Origin: Opitutales bacterium
GTDB taxonomy: Bacteria; Verrucomicrobiota; Verrucomicrobiia; Opitutales; Seribacteraceae
Assembly (NCBI GenBank): GCA_900299365.1
Contig: OMJS01000167.1
Span: 1 to 36,978 of the forward strand
Direction of reading: 5' to 3'
DNA length: 36,978 nucleotides
Shown: one piece after another, positions 8,386-16,150 of the stretch
How positions within the stretch are numbered: position 1 is the stretch's first letter
How the letters are laid out: each line of letters begins with the position of its first letter
Notes under the pieces: generated by a model
The model's input: only the letters and a program-made list of their open reading frames with translations
Database searches by the model: none
What the model was told of the DNA's origin: nothing
Made by a program: the position numbers and the translations under genes

Positions 8386-9686
8386 CTTGGTTTCTCAATT
8401 TGCTTGATCCATCTTTTCGCTTTCATTTCAAATCTCGGTAAAGTTTTAGGGGGTACACAGTGCACGGGAATTCGAAGAGATAAGGCATTATGAATAGCTA
8501 CCTCCAGTGCATGAGCCACAGACTCTACGCATTCAGCTCGGATTGCCACCTCTTTCATGCCCCTAGATTCTTGGATGTTTACCTCATATTCAGCAACTTT
8601 CGTAAAAGTACGCACAATACGGTCAATTGCGGAGGGGTATAGATTCACCCCCCTGACGACTACCATATCATCCGTTCTTCCCAAAATTCCCCCCACTAGG
8701 TCAAAGGCTGGATGACCCAACTCATCCAGTCCCCGTTTCACCCGTACTAAATCTCCTGTACGGTAACGCAATATCGCAGAGCCCACCCTGCCCAATGGAG
8801 TCAGGACTAATTCTCCTAGCTCACCATCATCGAGATGTTCTTCGCTTTCTGGATTAATAACCTCGGCATGATAGGAATCCAATAATATCCGCAATCCACC
8901 CTGCCCACCTGGAGTTTCATATGCCACCGGTCCGACCTCAGTCATCCCATAATGATCAAAAAATAAAGATTCTCTTGCCCATGCTTGATCGATCACCTGA
9001 CGAGTTTCGGTAACGCTCCCTCCACACTCTCCTGCAACGATAATTTTTTTGAGCGAATGATTGAGTAGGGATATTTTCAATTCCTTAGCTGTTTCAATTA
9101 ATCGCATCGCATAGGTTGGCGTACAAAAAAGATACTCCACCTCATTTTCCAAAATTATCCGCAATCTCGCTTCGGTAGATTGCCCTCCCCCCGGTATGGC
9201 GATGCACCCATTTTGTACAGTTGCCTCATAAGCTGTCCAAAAACCAAGAAAGGGACCAAAGGAAAAAGCAAAAAAACAACGACTACCTGCTTCTACTTGA
9301 GCGGCCTTCATAATCTGTTTCCAATTTTCCAGCATCCATTGCCAATCCTTCTGCGTGTCCATCCAAGTGGTTGGTTCGCCAGTGGTTCCGCTCGTCTTGG
9401 AATATCGAACATAATGTTCAGGCGAGTAGGTAAAATTGGTGCCATTCGGAGGATTGGATGATCGGTCTTTTTCCAAATCCACCTTAGTGGTCAACGGACA
9501 GGCTTTAGTAAAATCGTCAAAACCTTTCCAACTTTGCCAATCGACCAATCCAGGAAAGCGATTTTTTTGAAAAGTATTGAACTTGGAAAGCTCATTTAAA
9601 TTGCGTTGGAATTTCTGCCACCTTTGCAATTCCCAGTTTATAACCTCGCCAGGTCCTCTCATTTGATTTGTGGATTTCTTATCCAC
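8382..9686 (-). CDS. PaaK-like AMP-forming ligase (phenylacetate-CoA ligase family)
   Basis: A 434-residue adenylating enzyme. Visible motifs are the phosphate loop SKTSGTTGEPT (96-106), the YGMTE motif that contacts AMP, YRTGDL, and GRTDDMVVVRGVNLYPSAI leading into a C-terminal domain that ends LPRFEMKAKRWI. Family members activate a carboxylic acid, often aromatic, as acyl-AMP and transfer it to CoA. The length equals ordinary PaaK, unlike the truncated relative at 21862-22935. The first start is a GTG at 9686; an ATG eight codons in (9662) is equally plausible, since a hairpin covers the stretch between them. ATGA overlap with the ABC ATPase gene ties it to the transporter, so its product may be precursor or cargo. 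The actual substrate is unknown. Confidence 0.82.
   Translation of the reverse strand: MDKKSTNQMRGPGEVINWELQRWQKFQRNLNELSKFNTFQKNRFPGLVDWQSWKGFDDFTKACPLTTKVDLEKDRSSNPPNGTNFTYSPEHYVRYSKTSGTTGEPTTWMDTQKDWQWMLENWKQIMKAAQVEAGSRCFFAFSFGPFLGFWTAYEATVQNGCIAIPGGGQSTEARLRIILENEVEYLFCTPTYAMRLIETAKELKISLLNHSLKKIIVAGECGGSVTETRQVIDQAWARESLFFDHYGMTEVGPVAYETPGGQGGLRILLDSYHAEVINPESEEHLDDGELGELVLTPLGRVGSAILRYRTGDLVRVKRGLDELGHPAFDLVGGILGRTDDMVVVRGVNLYPSAIDRIVRTFTKVAEYEVNIQESRGMKEVAIRAECVESVAHALEVAIHNALSLRIPVHCVPPKTLPRFEMKAKRWIKQIEKPR
9670..9686 (-). promoter_or_regulatory. Perfect hairpin at the start of the PaaK-like gene
   Basis: GTGGAT-AAGAA-ATCCAC on the minus strand forms a 6-base stem with a 5-base loop. 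It starts exactly at the candidate GTG start codon and ends 7 bases before the in-frame ATG at 9662. If the ATG is the true start, the hairpin lies in the leader between the DMT-like gene and this gene and could attenuate read-through or translation. No T-run follows, so it is not a classical terminator. Confidence 0.3.
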
Positions 9687-9697
9687 TTTTCGTTATA

Positions 9698-10213
9698 TCA
9701 AGAGTTTGTTTGCTCTGCCACTGGCACAGGCTTGGGCGGTTTTGGGGCATGCTTGGTGATCATGTATCCACCCACAGCAGCCAGAGCAATACCCAAGACA
9801 AAGGGCCAGCGCACATACCCCCAGTTCCCCTCCTTGGTCGTACTAACTAAGGCATTAACCATCGGTGCACCGGCAAAAATGATAGACATAATAACGGGTA
9901 CAAATGCTGGACTGGGCATTTTTCCAAAGGCAAGAAGTACTCCAAGTGCACCAATCGCACCCAGAGTTCCAGCGATCAGTGACCATTGCCAGCCTTTGGT
10001 GGGATAAGTCCAAAAGGCGATATTTCCACCTTTTAATTTTAGGATGATCAAAGGGGCAATCACCGCGGTCAGAAAGTAAGCAAGCCCAACCCAAAGGAAT
10101 GCCATAATTCTCCCGTTTTCTTTATCTGCCATATTACTGGACCCAATATGCATGCATACCCCATAGGTTCCCCAGCAAACCACCGTTAACAGTGCGAATT
10201 GTAAATAGTGCAT
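9698..10213 (-). CDS. Five-helix DMT/EamA-like membrane protein
   Basis: A 171-residue protein with about five hydrophobic helices (roughly residues 1-21, 37-59, 75-95, 101-121 and 135-152) and a short Pro-rich cytoplasmic tail (KPPKPVPVAEQ). The first helix, with CWGTYGVCMH, resembles the start of drug/metabolite-transporter (EamA) proteins. Full members have ten helices formed by two repeats, so this is a half-size version that would have to dimerise. I chose the ATG at 10213; a GTG three codons upstream (10222) is possible. It ends 11 bases before the PaaK-like gene, on the same strand. The transported substrate is not predictable. Confidence 0.65.
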   Translation of the reverse strand: MHYLQFALLTVVCWGTYGVCMHIGSSNMADKENGRIMAFLWVGLAYFLTAVIAPLIILKLKGGNIAFWTYPTKGWQWSLIAGTLGAIGALGVLLAFGKMPSPAFVPVIMSIIFAGAPMVNALVSTTKEGNWGYVRWPFVLGIALAAVGGYMITKHAPKPPKPVPVAEQTNS

Positions 10214-10281
10214 GTGAATCACTTTCTATCGGTAGCCACTTTCAGGCAAACCGAATATATACTGAATTTAAAATCTTGAGC

Positions 10282-10295
10282 TTAGCTCGTGCTAA
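10282..10295 (-). terminator. Weak hairpin after the large repeat-protein gene
   Basis: TTAGC-ACGA-GCTAA on the minus strand is a perfect 5-base stem with a 4-base loop, just 3 bases after the stop codon of the gene ending at 10299. A TTTT run follows about ten bases later. It may end the single-gene transcript, but the stem is short and AT-rich. Confidence 0.3.
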
Positions 10296-10298
10296 TTA

Positions 10299-12989
10299 TT
10301 ATTGGTTCAATAATTCTGTCGCATCCTCCCGATCCTCAACTTGCTCGGGAGAAAGGGCGGGGTAATAAATATCCCAGACTTGCGTCGCGGTGTCCCAATA
10401 AATCATGCCTGGCTGCCCATCGGTATCCTTGGCCAATTGAAAATACAACCAACTATCGGAATTATGGGAATAGGCCCATGGATAATAATCCATCCACATC
10501 CAACCCTGTGGATAGGACCTTTTACGGAGGACTCGCACATTGTCAGCAAAAGTTGAGTAAGATAAACCATTATCATTAAAAGCCCCAATGGTCCAATAAT
10601 CTTCATCATGTGATGAGCTATCGAATTGTTTGACCAGATTTCCATTCAAATAATAGCTCGTTTTTCCATCAATTTTTGTAATCTGTAATTGGTAAAAAGT
10701 ATCCAGCGACCCAGTTTCCTGATGCTCCCATTCGTTACCCGAATCAAGATAATCAAAAAGTAATACTGGACCACTAGTTTTATTCCTAAGTTCTGCTCCA
10801 AGACTCCCAAGAGGATTTATGTCTAAAGATGCCAAATAAATCCCTGTATCATAATCATTGGTTTGGTTAGGTATGGAGATATCTGCTTGGATTCCATAAA
10901 TCTCTTCGTCTTTGAAAAATAAAAATGTATTTCCTTCTGTTGAATCGCTTGCTGCTGCTGCAATATCACTTGGTACCTGTGTAGGACTACCTGCAGAATA
11001 GATGGTACCGCTTAACTGAGCTTGTCCATTACTAATAGTGACGGATTGACCACCACTCCAATAGCCAACATCCCACTTACTAGAGTTTAGCTCTGTTCCA
11101 TTAAAATCATCATAGTCTTCCCAGTAATAAGCATCAGCAGAGGAAAAATTGCTTTCGCCAGAATAGGTTAATTCTTCAGGAATGTTCCATGTATTGTCCC
11201 ATGCCTGATAATGAGCCATTGCACTCTCATTATTATCATTGATAAAAAGTACTTGGTAATACCAGTCCTGCATATTGTTGGAATAGGCCCATGGATAATG
11301 ATCATGCCATACCCATCCCTTAGTTGCCCAGTTGGAGATAACCTGAAAATATCCGCTCCCTCCACTTGCGACCCGGCCATATCCGTTGGAGTAAAAATCG
11401 AGGTTCATCATCGAGGAACCTATCGCTAAGACTCCTTGATCGGAACCATTTCTTAAGTAAGCATATTCCGAGGTGGCCTTACCTTCAGCCGTATAAATAG
11501 TAACGGATGTATTTGAAGAAAAGACATAGGTGGTATCTCCGAGCATTAGTGTATCTCCCGCCAAAGATTCATGGGCATGACCATCCCCATAGTAATGCAA
11601 ATAAAACTCACCTGAATCTCCATCATCCGCATCCATTTCTTCCCAATCAAAATATCCGGAAGTAGAGGAATCAAAAAACAACCAAGTTACTTCGTCTAGG
11701 CTGGTGATCAATTTTCCTATACTTGGCCCTATCATTTCCCAAGTGTAAGTAATGTGGGACAGTTCACTATTCGAATCATTAGTATCATCCATATAGTAAA
11801 AGATCGCATCCGTAGGAGTTGTAAATTTATAGGACGCGTTCGTTCCCGCTTCTAACTTCCAACCAAGCAAGGAATCCGGCGCATATTCATCCGGAAATAC
11901 CTGAATACTGCCTATTCCACTTGAGGTATTATCCTCCCAGGTCGAATTTGCCTCTAGGAGGGAGGCAAAAGTGATCTGATGCGTTACTATTCCAAAGTCC
12001 TGATTTAGGAAAAGGGAAGCTTCAGCGGAAGAATTTTTTTCGTATGTATAAGGAATCCCTCTCAGCTTGGGAGTGGCAAGGGTGGTATCCCAGAAATAGG
12101 CATTCTCAGAAGTAAAAAAATAATCATATGTGGTGTACCCGACTTCATTGATTCGAAGTTTTTGCCCGAGAAGAGAAATGGGAGCATAATTAATTTTTGA
12201 ATTATAGAATGTTTCGGCAGCTGATTGTGTAACAAACCACCAACTCGGATCAGTTAATGGAATGCCATCTCCATCCACCGCATAAATTGTATCATTATCA
12301 ACAGATATAATTTGGTAGTACTGGTGTCCGTTTGTTTCAGTTACATCAATAGTATCTCCGTTAATGGTATATGGATGATCAACATCTAATTCAGCAGGAA
12401 GAGAAGAATAGCTTCCTTTTGCTCCTTTCTGTCTGCCTCCAATATAATTTACGGTAGCGATTACCCATTCATTGGTATCGTCGTCCTGCCAAACTCCCCA
12501 AAGCATCACTCCTTCCAAGGTTTCGTTCCAATTGTACTCGTCGCCAACCTGTACCACGACTGGATTGCCGCTTGGGTCTGAAACCACAATAACTGATTCT
12601 GGATCTGCCAAATTGTCCGATACGGAAAAAGTACCACTACCGGTGTCAATTATAGTGGACATATTTGCGTCCGAATATTCGCTCCATTCAAATGTTCCTG
12701 CATTTTCGGAAGTAAAGGTAAGGATTTCTTCTTCCGGCATTGGGTTTTGTTCATTCTCAAAGGTGTAAATTACCTTACCTATATTTGCGGAAAGCTTTTC
12801 ATAGGTGTAGTAAGTCCACTCGCTATCATTATCCCCGTATACTTTTCCATCACTTGAAAAAGTTGCAGTCTCCGACTCTGACCCCTCGGTATAAACAATA
12901 TCTTTTCCAGATATGGAATCAGGTGCATATCCCTGAGTCACTTGGGCGAAAAAGAAAGAAATAATAACAGCTAGAAATAATTTTTTCAT
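10299..12989 (-). CDS. Large secreted repeat protein with jelly-roll domain
   Basis: An 896-residue exported protein (signal peptide 1-20, cleaved near TQG-YA). It contains four diverged repeats of about 85-105 residues, starting near residues 21, 268, 369 and 472. Each opens with a phrase like YAPDSLLGWKL and carries a TYTWEMIGPSIGK-type strand followed by an FTSE/FFDSS strand. A separate motif, GWxWxDxYPWAYSxxxxxW, occurs at 558-576 and again at 829-847. Between the two copies, residues ~626-822 look like a LamG-type jelly roll (DDFNGTELNSSKWDVGYW at the start, DNVRVLRKR at the end). The composition is acidic, rich in Asp, Ser, Tyr and Trp and nearly free of Cys, typical of extracellular adhesive or surface proteins. 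I do not recognise a catalytic site. It stands apart from its neighbours, with hairpins on both sides. Confidence 0.75.
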   Translation of the reverse strand: MKKLFLAVIISFFFAQVTQGYAPDSISGKDIVYTEGSESETATFSSDGKVYGDNDSEWTYYTYEKLSANIGKVIYTFENEQNPMPEEEILTFTSENAGTFEWSEYSDANMSTIIDTGSGTFSVSDNLADPESVIVVSDPSGNPVVVQVGDEYNWNETLEGVMLWGVWQDDDTNEWVIATVNYIGGRQKGAKGSYSSLPAELDVDHPYTINGDTIDVTETNGHQYYQIISVDNDTIYAVDGDGIPLTDPSWWFVTQSAAETFYNSKINYAPISLLGQKLRINEVGYTTYDYFFTSENAYFWDTTLATPKLRGIPYTYEKNSSAEASLFLNQDFGIVTHQITFASLLEANSTWEDNTSSGIGSIQVFPDEYAPDSLLGWKLEAGTNASYKFTTPTDAIFYYMDDTNDSNSELSHITYTWEMIGPSIGKLITSLDEVTWLFFDSSTSGYFDWEEMDADDGDSGEFYLHYYGDGHAHESLAGDTLMLGDTTYVFSSNTSVTIYTAEGKATSEYAYLRNGSDQGVLAIGSSMMNLDFYSNGYGRVASGGSGYFQVISNWATKGWVWHDHYPWAYSNNMQDWYYQVLFINDNNESAMAHYQAWDNTWNIPEELTYSGESNFSSADAYYWEDYDDFNGTELNSSKWDVGYWSGGQSVTISNGQAQLSGTIYSAGSPTQVPSDIAAAASDSTEGNTFLFFKDEEIYGIQADISIPNQTNDYDTGIYLASLDINPLGSLGAELRNKTSGPVLLFDYLDSGNEWEHQETGSLDTFYQLQITKIDGKTSYYLNGNLVKQFDSSSHDEDYWTIGAFNDNGLSYSTFADNVRVLRKRSYPQGWMWMDYYPWAYSHNSDSWLYFQLAKDTDGQPGMIYWDTATQVWDIYYPALSPEQVEDREDATELLNQ
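10467..11299 (+). repeat. Direct DNA repeat inside the repeat-protein gene
   Basis: An identical 20-base sequence occurs at 10467-10486 and 11280-11299. It encodes the core of the PWAYS motif in both copies. Identity at third codon positions suggests a fairly recent duplication or gene conversion between the two motif copies. Flanking bases diverge quickly. Confidence 0.7.
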
Positions 12990-13045
12990 TTATACAAAGC
13001 TTAGGGGAAGTTTAGGGATGTAAGATTTAAATGAATGCACAAACG

Positions 13046-13068
13046 ATCGGTCAATCGAATTAACCGAT
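13046..13068 (-). terminator. 10-base-pair hairpin at the end of the 13090-30172 gene run
   Basis: On the minus strand ATCGGTTAAT-TCG-ATTGACCGAT forms a 10-pair stem with a single G-U wobble and a 3-base loop, 21 bases past the thioesterase stop codon. It is the strongest intergenic hairpin I found here. Only a short T-rich stretch (GTTTG) follows, so it may work as a weak intrinsic terminator or as a 3'-end stabiliser. It separates the long gene run from the secreted repeat-protein gene. Confidence 0.5.
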
Positions 13069-13089
13069 TCCCCAATAATGAAAAACTGC

Positions 13090-13518
13090 TTAAGCCTGTT
13101 TTACCTTGGAGGTAAAGACTTCAGGGATCATGATCGGAGTCATTGATCCGCTCGCTTGGTCGAAGCGAACACAGGCAGCCACGGCTTCCCCAACTGCGGC
13201 TTTTACACGCTCCCCATTTTCTTCTTTCCAAAACTGAAAGGCATAGGTGATGGAACGGTCACGCATCTCGGTGACGATCAATTTGATCTCCACTTCCTCC
13301 TCAAACCTCAGGGGTCTTTTGAACCGGCAGGTAGCTTTGACCCGGGGCCAACCAAAGCGTCCATTTTCATCTTCCATATCCACGGATAGTCCAACACTGC
13401 GGAGGAACTCATGCTCGCAGATCTCCATCCAGCGATAATAATTGGTAAAGTGCATGATGCCGGCCAGATCGGTCTCGGAAAACTCGACCCTGCGAAAAAT
13501 GGAATATTCAGATGCCAT
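13090..13518 (-). CDS. Acyl-CoA thioesterase, 4HBT hot-dog family
   Basis: A 142-residue single hot-dog domain of normal family length. The N-terminal signature FSETDLAGIMHFTNYYRWMEICEHEF carries the catalytic-region Asp17, the HFTNYY loop (His23) and Glu32/Glu36 on the long helix, as in 4-hydroxybenzoyl-CoA thioesterase and YbgC. These enzymes hydrolyse acyl- or aryl-CoA thioesters in the cytoplasm as tetramers. It is the last gene of the long minus-strand run, 15 bases after the glycosyltransferase gene, and is followed by a hairpin. The context of aromatic-acid genes makes an aryl-CoA substrate attractive, but the family is broad and substrate choice cannot be read from sequence. Confidence 0.85.
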   Translation of the reverse strand: MASEYSIFRRVEFSETDLAGIMHFTNYYRWMEICEHEFLRSVGLSVDMEDENGRFGWPRVKATCRFKRPLRFEEEVEIKLIVTEMRDRSITYAFQFWKEENGERVKAAVGEAVAACVRFDQASGSMTPIMIPEVFTSKVKQA

Positions 13519-13533
13519 GATAATTTTTCTTTT

Positions 13534-14832
13534 TTACTTGGTTGAAACTAAAGGAGCGAGGATGTTCTCGACCAACTCCTTAGCCAATTGCTCGTTGGAA
13601 TATTTTTTGTGTACCGCTAACCTTCCCTGCTCTCCATATTCTTCTGCCTGCCCCGTATTTCTTAGCATATCATTCAATCCATTGAATATGCCTCTTGGTT
13701 CACTTTTTTCATAAAGCAACCCTCCGTTTGTTTCACCAATGATTTCAGGGAAAGATCCATGGTCAGGAAGAACAACCGGTACTCCCGCAGCCATCGCTTC
13801 GATTACATAGAGTCCAAACGCTTCGGGGAATCGTGCGGGTACACAAAACACAGAAAGTTCTTTTAAAAAACTAATTTTTTCAGGGCGGGAAAGATTAGTT
13901 TTAATCTTAACTTCATCAGTAAAGCCCGAATTATAAATTTTGTTTTTTTGTTCGTCTAAAAAGCACCTGTTTTCAGATGGCAAAGTACCTGCGATTGACA
14001 ATTTCAAACCTGGGTAATCACCGGACACCTTGAGTTCGATAAAAGTATCGATCAAAAGATCCAGTCCTTTTTCCGGGCATATTCGGGCGAAGTATCCGAT
14101 AGTAGGATAGTCCGGCTTGCTACATGCTCCTTCGTAGCCGTCTAAAGTTATCCCATTAGCGAAATATTGAATATTGTTTTCAGATAGACCCAACCGACCC
14201 GCCATATGCTTGGCAAAATACTGACTAGGTGAAATACAAGCATCCAATGTGCGCGCATCCGAGCCTAAGAGACTCCATGCTTCTTCACGAAACTCCGGCA
14301 GTAGCGAATCTAAAAATCCATCCTCACCCTGCAGAAAGCTGATCACAGGAATGTCTAATTCTTCACGAACTGCACGCCCCACTCCAGCGAGTAAAATCGT
14401 GGAAAGAATAAGTACATCGGGCTGGCCATGATCCCTAAACCAATCGATCACTGTGCCTACCTCTTTAGCAAGCGGGCCTTCCATAGCCTGAAAGGTAGAT
14501 AGGGTAATTTCTCCCAGCTGACGCGGTGTGGTCATTCCCCTTTTACCTGCCACCCAGCGGAGCAAGGATTCATGATTAAAGAGATCATCCAACCATTTGG
14601 GAGACTTACGAAAGAAAGGAAATTTGTGCTGCAAATATACATTGATCCCGCCAAAAAAAACCGGGTTTTTCTCAGCACCTACACTTTCCTCATCCAAAAG
14701 ATGAGGAAGATAGGCAGGCAGCATGGTAACATCATGTCCAAGATTAATTAAATAACGGGCCAGAGAATTGTCCCGCATACATACTCCGCAATGATAATTG
14801 CCCGTGCCGGGCGTAAGAAAAGCAATCCTCAC
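13534..14832 (-). CDS. Glycosyltransferase family 4 (GT-B fold)
   Basis: A 432-residue cytoplasmic glycosyltransferase. The N-terminal half begins RIAFLTPGTGNYHCGVCMRDN, with a nucleotide-fold start and a Gly-rich acceptor-side loop. The C-terminal half has the donor-binding signature: GYFARICPEKGLDLLI, then FPEAFGLYVIEAMAAGVPVV, whose two Glu residues (E-x7-E) are characteristic of GT4 retaining enzymes. The start codon is GTG, overlapping the stop of the flavoenzyme gene as GTGA, so the two are translationally coupled. The donor is probably a nucleotide sugar; the acceptor is unknown. In this context the acceptor could be a hydroxylated aromatic product, but a lipid or glycan acceptor is equally possible. 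Confidence 0.85.
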   Translation of the reverse strand: MRIAFLTPGTGNYHCGVCMRDNSLARYLINLGHDVTMLPAYLPHLLDEESVGAEKNPVFFGGINVYLQHKFPFFRKSPKWLDDLFNHESLLRWVAGKRGMTTPRQLGEITLSTFQAMEGPLAKEVGTVIDWFRDHGQPDVLILSTILLAGVGRAVREELDIPVISFLQGEDGFLDSLLPEFREEAWSLLGSDARTLDACISPSQYFAKHMAGRLGLSENNIQYFANGITLDGYEGACSKPDYPTIGYFARICPEKGLDLLIDTFIELKVSGDYPGLKLSIAGTLPSENRCFLDEQKNKIYNSGFTDEVKIKTNLSRPEKISFLKELSVFCVPARFPEAFGLYVIEAMAAGVPVVLPDHGSFPEIIGETNGGLLYEKSEPRGIFNGLNDMLRNTGQAEEYGEQGRLAVHKKYSNEQLAKELVENILAPLVSTK

Positions 14833-16094
14833 ACGGAGGTCTTGGCCAATCCGTGACCAACGGGTTCTGGCAAGCGGGCAAGATCGGACATCGATTCAAA
14901 TAACTCCTTAAAATCCTGATCATCTACATTGCCAATCAAGCAATCGGTAAGAGCACCGCGCAAATGCTCACCCCGCTTGACTAGATCTCCAAAACTAAAC
15001 TTAGGATCGTAAAACGCATAGACAATTTTTCGCATCGTCTCGATAGATGACTGCATTTTTTTTCCATACTCATCAAAGGATTGTGCGGTTATCGGGCCGG
15101 CAGACAGTGCAGCGTCCACTTCATCAGCCAACATCACTCCGCTTTTAAGAGCTAGAAATACGCCCGAGGAAAATACGGGGTCTAAAAAACCGAGGGCATC
15201 CCCAGCGAGAACCAATCCATCAATTGAGCAATACTTGTTGCGATAAGAATACTCACCAGTCACTCGATACTCGCCAACCTGTTCACCCTGAGACAAATGT
15301 TCCTCGATCCACACATTGTTCCTAATCTCACGTTGGAAAATTTCTGCATGTTCTTTTGTCGATCCATTAAACAAATAATCCCGCTCAGCCACGATCCCCA
15401 CGCTGACCATGTCCCCGCTCAAGGGAATGTACCAAAACCAACCTTTGCCTGGTAGGTACGCCACTGTAGTCGCTCCCTCATCGAGACCGGGGTCACGCTT
15501 GGCTCCTTTGTAGTAGGTCCATAGAGCGACCTTTTTAAGTTCAGGATCACGTATCATCCAGTTCTCTTTGTGAGCAGCAAAACAATCACGCCCAGAAGCA
15601 TCAATCACGATAGGAGCAGTTAATTCCAGTTCACCAAATTCTTGTGAACTCGCCTTGATTCCGGTTACCCGCTCGCCATCTTTGATCAATCTATTCGCCT
15701 TGGTTTGTTCCAAAATGGATGCCCCGTTATCTCGGGCTTTGTTTAAAATCATCTGATCAAATTCTTCCCGCCATACCTGCCAGGTGGTGGAGGATGGATG
15801 GTCAAAATGCTCGAAGAAATAAAAAGGTTGAGAAAGAAAACCATCTTCCCGCACAAACTGTACGCAGTATTTTCGGGGATTTCCAGATTCCATTAATTGA
15901 TCAATCAGTCCGAGACGCTCAAGTGGGAAGTAACAAAAGGGCATCAGGGATTCGCCCACATGATAGCGGGGAAATTTTTCTTTCTCCACGATCAATACAT
16001 CCCTTCCCTTCTCTGCTAGAAGGGCACCGGTTGCAGAGCCTGCAGGACCAGCACCTACTACTATGGCATCGTAATGGGTTTTAAAAGAAATCAT
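14829..16094 (-). CDS. FAD-dependent oxidoreductase, flavin-halogenase-like
   Basis: A 421-residue flavoprotein. The dinucleotide-binding motif GAGPAGSATG (14-23) is followed by an acidic strand end (VEKEKFPRYHVGESLMP), a form shared by geranylgeranyl reductases and tryptophan-halogenase-type enzymes. DASGRD (165-170) and LVLAGDALGFLDPVFSSGV (295-311) complete the FAD site. Residues 218-224 read GWFWYIP, an exact match to the GWxWxIP motif of flavin-dependent halogenases. Halogenases need a reduced-flavin partner and a catalytic Lys; I cannot verify the Lys without an alignment. It is 56 bases after the chorismate-lyase-like gene and coupled to the glycosyltransferase gene. Alternatives are an isoprenoid reductase or a hydroxylase. 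Confidence 0.8.
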   Translation of the reverse strand: MISFKTHYDAIVVGAGPAGSATGALLAEKGRDVLIVEKEKFPRYHVGESLMPFCYFPLERLGLIDQLMESGNPRKYCVQFVREDGFLSQPFYFFEHFDHPSSTTWQVWREEFDQMILNKARDNGASILEQTKANRLIKDGERVTGIKASSQEFGELELTAPIVIDASGRDCFAAHKENWMIRDPELKKVALWTYYKGAKRDPGLDEGATTVAYLPGKGWFWYIPLSGDMVSVGIVAERDYLFNGSTKEHAEIFQREIRNNVWIEEHLSQGEQVGEYRVTGEYSYRNKYCSIDGLVLAGDALGFLDPVFSSGVFLALKSGVMLADEVDAALSAGPITAQSFDEYGKKMQSSIETMRKIVYAFYDPKFSFGDLVKRGEHLRGALTDCLIGNVDDQDFKELFESMSDLARLPEPVGHGLAKTSV

Positions 16095-16150
16095 GGGTTA
16101 ATATTATTATTCAATTTCTATGACTGAGAAACTCAAGCATGGAAAACCAT

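Noticed and set aside
10289-12964. Several plus-strand open frames across the large repeat-protein gene
   Set aside because: The minus-strand gene has a signal peptide, consistent repeats and domain structure over its whole length; the plus-strand frames are short and patternless.
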